Positions 19,489 through 28,946 of a stretch of 64,000 nucleotides of DNA are shown here, piece by piece (positions within the stretch are counted from its first letter, which is position 1; every line of letters starts with the position of its first letter). Under the pieces are notes generated by a model, which saw only the letters and a list, made by a program, of their open reading frames with translations, made no database searches and was not told the DNA's origin. This stretch comes from CAWABB01 sp963701735 (lineage in GTDB: Bacteria > Bacteroidota > Ignavibacteria > UBA10030 > UBA6906), in the NCBI GenBank assembly GCA_963701735.1, contig CAVPBI010000032.1:62001-126000 (forward strand), in the 5' to 3' direction. A program made the translations under genes and the position numbers.

Positions 19489-20319
19489 CTATCGCTGGAA
19501 TGACGCCTCGAGCGCAAGGCGGGTGGAATCGGGAAGAACCGGTATCACGAACACCTCCTCGAGCGTGGCGAAGTCGACGGCCGGCACGAGCTCGACGGTC
19601 TGGAACAGCGAGCCCGGCACCTGGCGCGCAAGCGAGACGGTCCCGATCCGGATGCCGGGCGGGTACAGGCTGCTGTACTCGGAGGTGATCACGAGGTCCC
19701 CCGGCTGCACGTCCAGCGTCTTGGCGATGTTCCGGAGAACGAGCGTCGATCCGCCCTCCCAGGCGACGATGCCGTCGGCGCGGCTGCGCTGGACTTTCCC
19801 GCTGACCCGCATATCGCGATGATACAGCAGCTGCGCGACCGCATAGCCCCGGCTGGTCGCGACCACCTTGCCAACGAGGCCCCGCTCGGTGACGACCGGC
19901 ATGAGCGGGCGGAGGCCGTCCCGCTCTCCGACGTTGATCGTGATCGTATTGCGGAGGAGCTGCAGGGATTTTCCGATCACCCTTGCCGCAATGTACCGTG
20001 TGCTGCTCGTGTCCCGCAGCTCGAGCATGCGCCGGAGCCGGATGTTTTCCAGGCGCGCTTCGCGGAGGCGGTTCACTTCTTCGGAGAGCGAGAGGTTCTG
20101 CTCGCGCAGGATGCGGTTTTCTGACCGGAGGTTGAAGTAGTTGGGGACGATGCCGATGAGGTTCTGGGCGCTGCCCAGAACGCCGACGGTGACGGAGCGG
20201 ATGGCGCGGATCTGAGGGCGGTCGTTCGACGCGATCAGCCCGACGGACACCGTGAGCAGGATGACAAGGAGGACGTACTCTTTGAACGCGAAGAGGATAT
20301 CGTAGATGCGCTTGAGCAT
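19489..20319 (-). CDS. mreC: Rod-shape determining protein MreC
   Basis: The 276-residue protein has one N-terminal transmembrane segment (about 15-30), a coiled coil (about 66-105, SENRILREQNLSLSEEVNRL), and the two small beta domains of MreC (INVGERDGLRPLMPVV, LVGKVVATSRGYAVAQLL, PGDLVITSEYSSLYPPGI). It organises PBP2 and the elongasome in the periplasm. It starts 19 bases after the mreB stop. Confidence 0.94.
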   Translation of the reverse strand: MLKRIYDILFAFKEYVLLVILLTVSVGLIASNDRPQIRAIRSVTVGVLGSAQNLIGIVPNYFNLRSENRILREQNLSLSEEVNRLREARLENIRLRRMLELRDTSSTRYIAARVIGKSLQLLRNTITINVGERDGLRPLMPVVTERGLVGKVVATSRGYAVAQLLYHRDMRVSGKVQRSRADGIVAWEGGSTLVLRNIAKTLDVQPGDLVITSEYSSLYPPGIRIGTVSLARQVPGSLFQTVELVPAVDFATLEEVFVIPVLPDSTRLALEASFQR

Positions 20320-20338
20320 GCCCCGATTCCGCCGGTGC

Positions 20339-21364
20339 TCAGTACCGTCTGCTCTTGATCAACACCTTCGAGTAGCGCGAGAGATTCTCCAGGACTTTCC
20401 CGGTTCCCCGGACGACGGCCGTGAGAGGATCCTCGGCCACATGCACCGGGAGGCTCGTCTCCAGCCGCAGGCGCTCGTCGAGTCCCTTCAGGAGCGCGCC
20501 GCCGCCGCTCAGCATGACACCACGGTCCAGGATGTCCGCGGACAGCTCGGGAGGAGTGCGCTCGAGCGTCAGTTTCACGGCCTCGACGATCTGGGAGACC
20601 GGCTCGTTGAGGGCCTCGCGGATCTCGACCGAGCTCGCCTCGGTGGTCTTCGGGATGCCGTTGACGAGATCGCGGCCCTTCACTCTGATGGTGATTTCTT
20701 CCTTCAGCGGCATCGCGGATCCGACCTCGCACTTGATGGCTTCCGCGGTCCGCTCGCCGATCAGGATATTGTGGTTCTTCTTGAAGAATTGGATGATGGC
20801 GTTGTTCATCTCGTCGCCGGCGACGCGGATCGATTCTTCGTTCACGATGCCGGAGAGGGCGATGACGGCGATCTCGGTCGTGCCCCCACCGATGTCGACG
20901 ATCATGTTGCCTACGGGCGCCTCGACATCCAGCCCGACGCCGATCGCGGCAGCCATGGGCTCCGCAATGAGATGCACCTCCTTGGCGCCTGCATGTTCGG
21001 CGGAGTCGCGCACGGCACGCTTTTCGACTTCGGTCACGCCGCTCGGGACGCAGACGACGATGCGCCGGCTTGGCAGCCAGTTCGCATGGATCTTCTTGAT
21101 GAATTCCCGAAGCATCCCTTCCGCGATCTCGAAATCCGCGATCACGCCGTCCTTCATCGGACGGATTGTCCGGATGTCGCGGTGCGTGCGGCCGAGCATC
21201 TCCTGGGCCTCGCGACCGATAGCCACGATCTTCTTGGTGTTCCGATCGAACGCCACGATGGACGGTTCGTTCAGGACGATCCCTTTACCCTTCATATGAA
21301 TGAGGGTGTTAGCCGTCCCGAGGTCGATCGCAAGGTCAGACGAGAAGAGTGAGAGCACGCCCAT
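20339..21364 (-). CDS. mreB: Rod-shape determining actin homologue MreB
   Basis: The 341-residue actin-fold ATPase has LAIDLGTANTLI (phosphate 1), MIVDIGGGTTEIAVI (phosphate 2) and LSGGGALLKGLDERL (adenosine), at full length for MreB. It forms membrane filaments that direct wall elongation. It starts 36 bases after the purH stop, so shape genes may be co-transcribed with purNH. Confidence 0.97.
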   Translation of the reverse strand: MGVLSLFSSDLAIDLGTANTLIHMKGKGIVLNEPSIVAFDRNTKKIVAIGREAQEMLGRTHRDIRTIRPMKDGVIADFEIAEGMLREFIKKIHANWLPSRRIVVCVPSGVTEVEKRAVRDSAEHAGAKEVHLIAEPMAAAIGVGLDVEAPVGNMIVDIGGGTTEIAVIALSGIVNEESIRVAGDEMNNAIIQFFKKNHNILIGERTAEAIKCEVGSAMPLKEEITIRVKGRDLVNGIPKTTEASSVEIREALNEPVSQIVEAVKLTLERTPPELSADILDRGVMLSGGGALLKGLDERLRLETSLPVHVAEDPLTAVVRGTGKVLENLSRYSKVLIKSRRY

Positions 21365-21400
21365 GGGGAGAGGGTCAGATATGGTGAGAATCGGTGTGAA

Positions 21401-22942
21401 TTAGTGTCGGAAGTGCCGGATGCCGGTGAAGACCATTGCGATGTTGTGCTCGTCCGCGGCGCGAATCACCTCTTCGTCGCGGATCGATCCCCCGGGCTGG
21501 ATGACCGCCGTGGCCCCTGCGCGGACGGCTTCCAGCAGGCCGTCGGCGAACGGGAAGAACGCGTCGGACGCGACAACGCTCCCCTCCAGCGACAGATTCT
21601 CCTCGGCCGCCTTCGCGACGGCGATCCTGGCGGAATCCACGCGCGACATCTGCCCCGCGCCCACGCCCACCGTGCGATCCTCGCGCGCATACACGATCGC
21701 GTTCGACTTCACATGCGTCGCCACTTTCCATGCGAACCGGAGCGCCCGCTCTTCCGCGGCCGTCGCCGTGCGCCTGGTGACCGTGCGGAACTCCTCGCCT
21801 GCTCCACCGATCGGGTCCGCGTCCTGCACCAGGTAGCCGCCGGGGATGCTGCGAATGTCGCTGCCGATTGCCGTCCTCAGGTCGCCCGTCAGGCGCACCA
21901 GTCGCCGGTCCTTCTTCTTCTCCAGCAACTGCAGCACGTCGGCAGGATAGTCCGGCGCGATCAGAACTTCGGTGAAGATCTGGTTGATGGCGGTCGCGGC
22001 CTCCATGTCGAGGGGCCTGTTGACCGCGATGATGCCGCCGAAGGGCGACTTCGTGTCGGTGGCGAACGCCTTTGCGTACGCCTCTGCGAGGGTTGGGGCG
22101 GACCCGACGCCGCACGGGTTCGTGTGCTTGATGATGGCCACCGTGGGCTCGTCAAACTCCGCCACCAGCGTGGCCGCGGCAGCGATGTCCACGATATTGT
22201 TGAAGGAGAGCTCTTTCCCGTGCAGGTGCTGAAAGAGGGATCCGAACGAGCCGTACAGGGCTGCGCGCTGGTGGGGGTTCTCGCCGTAGCGAAGCGCCTG
22301 CTCCCTGCCGGCAAGGATCATGAGCGTTTCCGGGAGTCCGCTGTCGCCGCCTGCCGTCGTCGCCAGGTAGCGCGCGATGGCTGCATCGTACGACGATGTG
22401 TGGCGGAACACCTCGCGGGCGAGCGCGAAGCAGGTCTCCTCGGAAATGGCCCCTCCGTTCATCCGCAGCTCGCCGATGATCGCATTGTACCGGTCGGGGT
22501 TGACCACGACGGCCTTATGGCGGAAGTTCTTCGATGCCGAGCGCAGCATCGCCGGTCCGCCGATATCGATGTTCTCGATCGCTTCCTCGAAGCTGACGCC
22601 CTCGCGCGCCACCGTCTGCTCGAAGGGGTAGAGGTTCACGACCACCATGTCGATCGGTTCGATGGTGTGGTGCTTCAGCTGGCGCATGTGGTCGGGGTTG
22701 TCGCCGACCGCCAGGAGCGCCGCGTGCACGTTCGGATGGAGCGTCTTGACGCGGCCGTCGAGAATCTCCGGGAAGCCCGTTACCTCCGAGACCGGAGTGG
22801 CGTCGATGCCGTGGTTGTGGAGCGTCGTGTACGTCCCGCCGGTGGAGATGAGTTCAATGTTCATGCTGCGGAGCGCCCGCGCGAACTCTACGAGCCCCCG
22901 TTTGTCTGAAACGCTGAGCAATGCGCGCCGGATGGTCGGCAC
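21401..22942 (-). CDS. purH: Bifunctional AICAR formyltransferase/IMP cyclohydrolase
   Basis: The 513-residue enzyme catalyses the last two steps of IMP synthesis. The N-terminal IMP cyclohydrolase region reads RALLSVSDKRGLVEFARAL and STGGTYTTL; the AICAR transformylase region reads RYGENPHQRAALYG, KHTNPCGVG and SDAFFPFADG. The start is GTG at 22942, supported by GGAAG six bases upstream and by the purN stop ten bases before it. Length is normal. Confidence 0.96.
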   Translation of the reverse strand: MPTIRRALLSVSDKRGLVEFARALRSMNIELISTGGTYTTLHNHGIDATPVSEVTGFPEILDGRVKTLHPNVHAALLAVGDNPDHMRQLKHHTIEPIDMVVVNLYPFEQTVAREGVSFEEAIENIDIGGPAMLRSASKNFRHKAVVVNPDRYNAIIGELRMNGGAISEETCFALAREVFRHTSSYDAAIARYLATTAGGDSGLPETLMILAGREQALRYGENPHQRAALYGSFGSLFQHLHGKELSFNNIVDIAAAATLVAEFDEPTVAIIKHTNPCGVGSAPTLAEAYAKAFATDTKSPFGGIIAVNRPLDMEAATAINQIFTEVLIAPDYPADVLQLLEKKKDRRLVRLTGDLRTAIGSDIRSIPGGYLVQDADPIGGAGEEFRTVTRRTATAAEERALRFAWKVATHVKSNAIVYAREDRTVGVGAGQMSRVDSARIAVAKAAEENLSLEGSVVASDAFFPFADGLLEAVRAGATAVIQPGGSIRDEEVIRAADEHNIAMVFTGIRHFRH

Positions 22943-22952
22943 AGGCGTCTTC

Positions 22953-23558
22953 CTATGTCTGGTGGTGCTGCAACACGCGATCGGCGTACTCCCTGATCGC
23001 GTCAGGGTACAGCGCGTGCTCGACCTCGAGCACTTTTGCGGCAAGCGTCTCCGGCGTCTCACCCGGTGCAACTGCGACGGCTCGCTGGAGGACGATCGGC
23101 CCGCGGTCGTACTCTTCGTCGACCACGTGCACGGTCGCGCCCGACTCGCGCTCGCGCGCGGCGATGACGGCCTCGTGCACATGGTGGCCGTACATCCCCT
23201 GCCCGCCGAACTTCGGCAACAGGGCGGGGTGGATGTTCAGGATCCGCCCCCGATATTTCCGCACGACACGGGGCGGCACGCGTTTCATGTATCCCGCGAG
23301 CACGATGAGGTCCGCGCCGTGCCGCTCCAACCCCGCGAGCAAGGCGTCCGTGAACTCCTCCTCCGTCGGGAACTGCTTCTGGCTCACATGCAGCGCGGGA
23401 ATGCCGGCGGAGCGTGCGAGTGCAAGAATGCCGGCGTCAGAGTTGTTGCTGATGACGAGACAGACACGCGTCGACGGGAGTCGCCCCTCGTCGATCGCGC
23501 GCAGGATCGCCTGAAAATTCGAGCCGCGTCCGGAACCCAGAACGGCCAGTTGAAGCAT
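22953..23558 (-). CDS. purN: Phosphoribosylglycinamide formyltransferase
   Basis: The 201-residue GAR transformylase uses 10-formyl-THF. Motifs are LGSGRGSNFQAIL at the N-terminus, SNNSDAGIL, NIHPALLPKFGGQGMYG with the catalytic Asn and His, and SGATVHVVDEEYDRGPIVLQ with the catalytic Asp. Length is normal. It is the first gene of the purNH pair, with a good promoter immediately upstream. Confidence 0.95.
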   Translation of the reverse strand: MLQLAVLGSGRGSNFQAILRAIDEGRLPSTRVCLVISNNSDAGILALARSAGIPALHVSQKQFPTEEEFTDALLAGLERHGADLIVLAGYMKRVPPRVVRKYRGRILNIHPALLPKFGGQGMYGHHVHEAVIAARERESGATVHVVDEEYDRGPIVLQRAVAVAPGETPETLAAKVLEVEHALYPDAIREYADRVLQHHQT

Positions 23559-23590
23559 GAATGCGCTCTGCCAGCGTGCTGTAAGTCACA

Positions 23591-23619
23591 ATAATAGCAC
23601 AATTTGGCGACACATTCAA
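23591..23619 (-). promoter_or_regulatory. Sigma-70-like promoter for purN-purH
   Basis: On the minus strand TTGAAT (23614-23619) and TATTAT (23591-23596) are separated by exactly 17 bases. This gives a good -35/-10 pair about 35-60 bases before the purN ATG, in an AT-rich patch of an otherwise GC-rich region. No purine operator was recognised. Confidence 0.55.
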
Positions 23620-23689
23620 CAAAACCGCGGGAATTCGAGGGGTGCCCGACAGGGCCGGCAGCTGGTCGGGACCGGATATCGGGACTTGA

Positions 23690-24631
23690 CTACCTGACCA
23701 CGGCCGACTCGAGATATTCGATCGTGCCCCGGGTGGGGTCCATCCGCGCAGTGATCCCCAGAGGGATCGTCATCTTCCGGGATTCGTGCCCGAAGGGGAG
23801 CCCGGCGAGGAACGGCCGGTCGGTCAGACCGGCGATCTGCCGGAAGACCTCGTCCACGGAGAAGGAGGGTTTGGTGGTGTCCTTCGGGCCGCAATCCGTG
23901 AACTGCCCCGTCAGGATGCCCGACACGCCGTGGAGTATTCCGGCGTTCAGGAGCTGGAAGAGCATCCGGTCGACCCTGTACGGCTCCTCGCCGATGTCCT
24001 CGAGGTACAAGAGCGTGTCCCGGAGGTCGGGGAAGTAGCGCGTTCCCATGCTGGAGACCAGGAGCGCAAGGTTGCCGCCGAGGAGCCGTCCGCGCGCCTT
24101 TCCACCCGTCAGCGCCGTCGGCTGCGGATCGGGGAGCGCGATCGTGCCCACGCGGGAGGTCGCCGTCACGGTCTGCCAGAAGAGGCCCTCCGTGAACGCG
24201 TCCATCCCGTCGGCCATATCCACGCCGACCATCGGGCCGTGGAATTGAACGAGACCGGTCCTCTTCCAGATCGCGAGCTGGAGCGACGTCAGGTCGCTGT
24301 AGCCAACGAAGATCTTCGGGTTGGACGCGATCAACCGGTAGTTGATGAGCCGGAGAAGGCGGGGCGTTCCATATCCTCCCCGGATGCACATGATTGCACG
24401 AACATCCTTGCGTGCGAAGAACGCGTGCAGATCGCCCGCGCGCTCCTCGTCCGTTCCAGCGAGATACCCGTGGTTCTTGAGGACGCTCGGCGCGATCTCG
24501 ACGCGGTACCCGAGCGACTCGAGATACCGGACCCCCTTGTCGATGCGCGAAGGGTCTGCGATGGGACTTGCGGGAGAAACGAGGCCGATGAGATCACCGG
24601 CGCGAAGGCGGGAAGGCTTGAGAGGTTTCAT
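23690..24631 (-). CDS. LD-carboxypeptidase (S66, LdcA-like)
   Basis: The 313-residue protein is of the muramoyltetrapeptide carboxypeptidase family. It removes the terminal D-Ala from murein tetrapeptides during recycling. The Ser nucleophile is in FVGYSDLTSL, and conserved elements CIRGGYG, RLLGGNLALL, YLEDIGEEPY (catalytic Glu) and LPFGHESRK (catalytic His) are all present. It stands alone, upstream of the purNH promoter and divergent from the SPFH gene. Confidence 0.93.
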   Translation of the reverse strand: MKPLKPSRLRAGDLIGLVSPASPIADPSRIDKGVRYLESLGYRVEIAPSVLKNHGYLAGTDEERAGDLHAFFARKDVRAIMCIRGGYGTPRLLRLINYRLIASNPKIFVGYSDLTSLQLAIWKRTGLVQFHGPMVGVDMADGMDAFTEGLFWQTVTATSRVGTIALPDPQPTALTGGKARGRLLGGNLALLVSSMGTRYFPDLRDTLLYLEDIGEEPYRVDRMLFQLLNAGILHGVSGILTGQFTDCGPKDTTKPSFSVDEVFRQIAGLTDRPFLAGLPFGHESRKMTIPLGITARMDPTRGTIEYLESAVVR

Positions 24632-24787
24632 ACCGCCAAATATCCGACAAGGTCATGAAAATATCAAATGCAGGCCATGTCCGTGCACATGGGGAACCGG
24701 GGCGCCTTGCATTTCCGTTGCAGCACCAGTATCATACGCGCGGCAGCCCGCCCGTTGCGGGCAACAACCATTGAAGGAGAGAATCGT

Positions 24788-25678
24788 ATGCTCTTTATCC
24801 TGAGTGTCCTGCTGGCGATCGGCGCGTTCGTGACGTGGCGGACGGCGTCGAAGCGCGCAGTGGGCGGGCCCCAGGGGGCGCGGCAGCTGGGCGGGCTCGC
24901 GGGGATCGGGTCAGTCCTCTTTGCCCTGCTGGCACTTGCACAGCTGTTCGTCGTTGTCCCGGCCGGCTATGTCGGCGTCGTGGACTTCTTCGGCATCGTG
25001 TCGGAGCGGGCGCTTCCCGCCGGCATCAATATCGTCAACCCCCTCGCCAAGGTGAAGAAGTTCTCCATCCAGACGCAGGAGATGAAGGAGACGATGCAGG
25101 TTCTCTCGCGCGAAGGCCTCACGATCGGACTGGAGATCAGCGCACTCTACCGGCTGAATCCGGATTCCGCCGCCCGGATGTACCAGACGGTCCTGAACGG
25201 CGACTACGAGACCATCGTGCTCATTCCGCAGTTTCGCTCCATCAGCCGTTCTGTGACGGCAAGCTTCCAGGCCAGTGCTCTGTACTCCTCTGATCGCGAG
25301 AGGCTCGGCGTGGGGATCCAGACCGAGCTGGCGTCGGCGGTAGCGCCCCGCGGGGTTATTGTGGAATCGACGCCGCTCCGCAATGTGGCCCTGCCCACGC
25401 AGCTGACCGAAGCCATCGAGCAGAAGCAGCGTGCCGAGCAGGAGAGTCAGCGGATGGAATTCATTCTGACCAAAGAAAAGCAGGAGGCGGAGCGGAAACG
25501 GATCGAGGCGAAGGGCATCTCGGATTTCCAGACGATCGTGTCCCAGGGGATCAGCGATCAGCTGCTGCGCTGGAAAGGCGTCGAGGCGACGGAGAAGCTC
25601 GCGCAGTCACCGAACACAAAAGTGATCATCGTCGGGGCGGGGAAAGACGGCCTCCCGGTGATTCTGGATACGAAGTAG
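24788..25678 (+). CDS. SPFH/prohibitin family membrane protein
   Basis: The 296-residue protein has one or two N-terminal hydrophobic segments (about 3-16 and 37-58). A band-7 domain follows (VVPAGYVGVVDFFGIVSER, LPAGINIVNPLAKVKKFSIQ) with a C-terminal charged helix (QRAEQESQRMEFILTKEKQE). The ATG at 24788 has a strong ribosome site (GAAGGAGA). Prohibitin-like SPFH proteins form large membrane rings that organise lipid domains or regulate membrane proteases. No protease partner is adjacent. The 262 bases after it hold no gene apart from the shared promoter-like motif. Confidence 0.9.
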   Translation: MLFILSVLLAIGAFVTWRTASKRAVGGPQGARQLGGLAGIGSVLFALLALAQLFVVVPAGYVGVVDFFGIVSERALPAGINIVNPLAKVKKFSIQTQEMKETMQVLSREGLTIGLEISALYRLNPDSAARMYQTVLNGDYETIVLIPQFRSISRSVTASFQASALYSSDRERLGVGIQTELASAVAPRGVIVESTPLRNVALPTQLTEAIEQKQRAEQESQRMEFILTKEKQEAERKRIEAKGISDFQTIVSQGISDQLLRWKGVEATEKLAQSPNTKVIIVGAGKDGLPVILDTK

Positions 25679-25864
25679 CCACCGCGCGTCTATCGGCGGG
25701 ATGTGCTCTGAGGGCGCTGGCTCGCCTCCCGGCTGAGCCCGCGCTCTCTTTTGTTTGCCACCTGTCAACTGTCTGTCCTCCCAGTTCTGACGCACCACCT
25801 TTCCAGCTCTGAGAACCTGCCCCGAACGAACGCGCAGAATTCCCTCTGCAGCGTGAATTCGCGG

Positions 25865-25887
25865 ATTTGCCGGTGGCACCCCGTTTG
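25865..25887 (+). promoter_or_regulatory. Second copy of the 23-base motif, upstream of the cytochrome pair
   Basis: This is the copy matching 965-987 with one mismatch. It contains GCCGGTGGCAC (25868-25878) and CCGTTTGA (25880-25887), and lies 54 bases before the cytochrome ATG. The spacing to the gene is similar to that at malic enzyme (68 bases), which supports a regulatory role. Confidence 0.45.
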
Positions 25888-25940
25888 ACTACCGCCTGAG
25901 CACCACCCACGATTCTCGTATCCTCAACGGGAACAGTGCC

Positions 25941-27303
25941 ATGAAAGATCTATCCCACCTTTCTGCTGGCGTGTGCGGTCCTGTGCGTGCTGGCGATCCC
26001 GATGCCGTCCCTGGCTCAGAAGGCGGGCGACGAAGCCCTCGGAACGCTCAAGTACGACGACTTCATGCAGCCGGACCTCTGCGGCACATCCTGCCACGTG
26101 GACTTCTACCGTCAGTGGCAGCAGGCGATGATGTCACAGGCATACACTCACCACTGGGACGAGATCGAGTACTTCAAGCTCGCAGTGCCTCACGCGGAGA
26201 AGGACCCGAAGGTTGCGGGCGTCAAGGCCGGGTGCAACGGCTGCCACTCGCCGATCGCCTTTCTCGCCGGAGATGTTCCCCCGCCGCTGCCCTCGGCGAA
26301 CAGCCGCGCGAACGAATCGGTCTCGTGCGAGGTCTGCCACAGCATCAACGGGTTCAAGGGCGACACGCCGCACAACTTCAATTATGTCTCCACGCCGGGC
26401 GACGTGAAGTATGGCGGCCGCGCCGGAGGGACGTCGCCCGCGCATTCGATACAGAAATCGGAGTTCATCCGCACGACAGAATTCTGCGGGACCTGCCACA
26501 ACGAAAAGAGCCCGTACGGCGTCTGGGTGAAGGCCACGCAGCTCGAGTGGAAGGAGGGCCCGTACGCGAAGGAAGGCGTGCGGTGCCAGGACTGCCACAT
26601 GACGAAGGGGCCCGGACAGGTCGCCATGCTCGCGCCCGCGATCCCGGACGCATGGCAGCATCTCTTCCACGGTGCACACGATCCGGGCAAGGTCCGAGGG
26701 ACCATCGAGGTGCGCGTGCACCCCGACGTGCGAGAGCTGGAGCCGGGCGAGCCGCTGAAGGTCACCGTCGTCCTCTTCAACCAGAAGACCGGACACAAGT
26801 TCCCGACAGGCTCAGCGGAAGAGCGGCTGGTCTGGCTCCATGTAGAAGCGAAGGATGCGGCCGGCACGACGTATCACCTGCCGGTCGACACAAAGGGCTT
26901 TGCGGGGGAGGAATTCACGATCGCGGCGAAGACGCTCGCGTACCAGGACATGGGAATTCCTCTCAACCTTCCGGACTTCAAGGGGATTGAGCGTGACGGC
27001 GTCCCCGCAGGAGACCGCATCTTCCGACTTCCGTACCTCGACCCCACAGGGCGGATGACCATCATGCAGTGGAACACCGCGTCACAGGCAGTCGACTACC
27101 GGCTCGGCCCGCGGGAAACCAAGATCGAAACGTACACGTGGACGCTGCCCGGGGACATGCCCCCAGGCACGCTCACCGTCACCGCCGTCCTGAACTATCA
27201 GAAGCTCCCCGTTCCCGTGGTGGAGTTCCTCGGCGTCCCCGCCGAAGAGGGTGAGGTCATCGAAGTCAACAGGCACACAACATCCCTGACGGTGCTGCCA
27301 TGA
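25941..27303 (+). CDS. Secreted multihaem c-type cytochrome (frameshift in signal peptide)
   Basis: Four CXXCH haem sites (CNGCH, CEVCH, CGTCH, CQDCH) and one wider CGTSCH (CX3CH) are visible, the latter first. A roughly 200-residue beta-rich C-terminal region without Cys follows (NQKTGHKFPTGSAEERL). A signal peptide ending in PSLAQKAG is encoded, but the ATG at 25941 is one base out of frame with it. Removing one A from the AAA at 25944-25946 joins ATG to KIYPTFLLACAVLCVLA, a good signal. The gene overlaps the following porin gene (ATGA). A periplasmic or surface electron carrier resembling cytochrome c554-like proteins is likely; partners are inferred. Confidence 0.85.
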
Positions 27304-28463
27304 AAACCATGCATGCGTGGACCGGGCTCTGCGCGTTGATCCTGCTCGCCTCGTTTGCCGCGACGGAGGCCTCCGGAATTCCAGCCTTTGCACGAAAGTA
27401 CGACATGTCATGTCTGACGTGCCATCAGCCAGCCCCAAAGTTGAAGGCCTACGGAGAGGAGTTCGCGGGGAACGGGTTCCAGCTTCCGGGCAAGGAGCCC
27501 CCGCGTGCGTTCCGGAACACGGGCGACGACTGGCTGCTGCTCATGCGCGAGCTGCCCCTGGCGCTCCGGTTTGAGGGATTCCTCCGCTGGCTTCCCAACA
27601 ATGATGGCCGGACCGAGTTCCAAACGCCCTATCTTCTGAAGATCCTCTCCGGCGGGCAGATTGCCAGGAACGTTTCCTACTATTTCTATTTCTTCTTCGA
27701 TGAGCGCGGTGATGTGGCAGGCCTCGAAGACGCGTTCATCATGTTCAACGATGTCTTCTCGACACCGCTGGATGTGTACGCGGGGCAGTTCCAGATCTCT
27801 GACCCGCTGTTCAAGCGCGAACTCAGGCTGACGTTCGAAGACTACCAGATCTACCGGCTACGCCCGGGTGAATCAAGGATCAACCTGACCTACGACCGGG
27901 GGTTCATGTTCACGTACGGGTTTCCGAGCGGGACCGACCTGACCTTTGAAATCGTCAACGGATGCGGCATCGGGCCGGCCGATGCGAGCCGCCTCTTCGA
28001 TATCGACAACTATAAGAACCCGATGCTCAGGATCTCGCAGGACATCGGTGAACACCTGCGCATCGGCGCGTTCGGGTACTACGGCAACGAAGAGCAGTTC
28101 GCCGAACGGAACGAGATGTGGATGGCGGGCCCGGACCTCACGGTGCGCCTGGACAGATTTGAGCTGAACGCGCAGTATGTGGAGCGACGGGATGAGAACC
28201 CCGAGTTCGTGGCATCGCCCGGCGAGAGGGTGGAGACCCGGGGCGGGTTTGGAGAGCTGATCTACGTCCCCGATGCCGACCAGAGCCGGTTCTATCTCAC
28301 GGGATTGTATAACTGGCTGGAATCGGCGGGCGGGAAGTACCACACCCTCACCGGGAGTGTGAGCTACATGCTTGCGCGGAATCTCCGGCTGACAGGCGAG
28401 TACACGTACGACTTTGAGTATGAGGCGAACCGCATCACGGTCGGATTCGTGAGCGCGTTCTGA
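27300..28463 (+). CDS. Outer-membrane beta-barrel protein with N-terminal haem c motif
   Basis: The 387-residue protein has a signal peptide (MKTMHAWTGLCALILLASFA) followed at once by a single haem site, CLTCH (Cys 38, Cys 41, His 42). The rest is a long series of amphipathic beta strands (for example ISYYFYFFFDE-like, LDVYAGQFQISDPLF, LTGEYTYDFEYEAN) ending in Phe (VGFVSAF*), the usual outer-membrane barrel end. Its ATG overlaps the multihaem cytochrome stop. A haem site on the plug side of a barrel suggests electron transfer across the outer membrane, but this is inference from architecture. Confidence 0.8.
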   Translation: MKTMHAWTGLCALILLASFAATEASGIPAFARKYDMSCLTCHQPAPKLKAYGEEFAGNGFQLPGKEPPRAFRNTGDDWLLLMRELPLALRFEGFLRWLPNNDGRTEFQTPYLLKILSGGQIARNVSYYFYFFFDERGDVAGLEDAFIMFNDVFSTPLDVYAGQFQISDPLFKRELRLTFEDYQIYRLRPGESRINLTYDRGFMFTYGFPSGTDLTFEIVNGCGIGPADASRLFDIDNYKNPMLRISQDIGEHLRIGAFGYYGNEEQFAERNEMWMAGPDLTVRLDRFELNAQYVERRDENPEFVASPGERVETRGGFGELIYVPDADQSRFYLTGLYNWLESAGGKYHTLTGSVSYMLARNLRLTGEYTYDFEYEANRITVGFVSAF

Positions 28464-28514
28464 GTCGGACCGGAGGGGGCGAGGCGGCGCGGGGTGTGGC
28501 TGTCATCACGGACG

Positions 28515-28927
28515 TCAGCCGAACTTCCTCTTCAGGAGAGCGACTGCCTCCGTGAGGATTGTCTCGAGGACCTTCAGGTCAAGGTCCTCGAGGCGTTGTA
28601 TGTACAGGCACGATCCGCCCCTGCTGTGCGGCCCGAGCTTCTTGAGCAGCGGAGCGAACGGGTCCAGACCCGGCAGGATATAGAGGGTCAGGTTCTGCTT
28701 GCGGGGGGAAAAGCCCATCATCATCCAGTCGCCCTCGCGTCCGGAGGCATAGACGTAGTGGTACGTGCCGAACCCGACGATGCTCTTCCCCACATCTGGG
28801 CCCGGACTTCGTGGCCTTTTCATCCGGCGCACGAGCGCCCGGCAATCCTTCCGCCTTCCTCATCCTTGATCGACGCGAGAAACTTGTCGACGCTCGCATC
28901 GGTCTGTTTCGTCTTCAACTCTGCCAT
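28515..28927 (-). pseudogene. DUF1801 (YdhG-like) protein broken by four single-base deletions
   Basis: From the ATG at 28927 the frame reads MAELKTKQTDASVDKFLASI. It then needs four added bases to follow the DUF1801 family: one A in a GGAAGG context, one A in the A run after RRM, one A before GATGTG, and one G in GGGG. The segments RKDCRALVRRMK, KATKSGP and GKSIVGFGTYHYVYASGREG lie in alternating frames and join perfectly once repaired. All four are homopolymer shortenings within about 100 bases, which favours sequencing error over decay. Repaired length is about 138 residues. Function of the family is uncertain. Confidence 0.7.
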
Positions 28928-28946
28928 GGGGTTTGCCGGGTCTACC

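Noticed and set aside
17910..19688. A plus-strand open frame of 592 codons opposite mrdA and mreD
   Set aside because: Antisense shadow of the elongasome genes with no domain signature.
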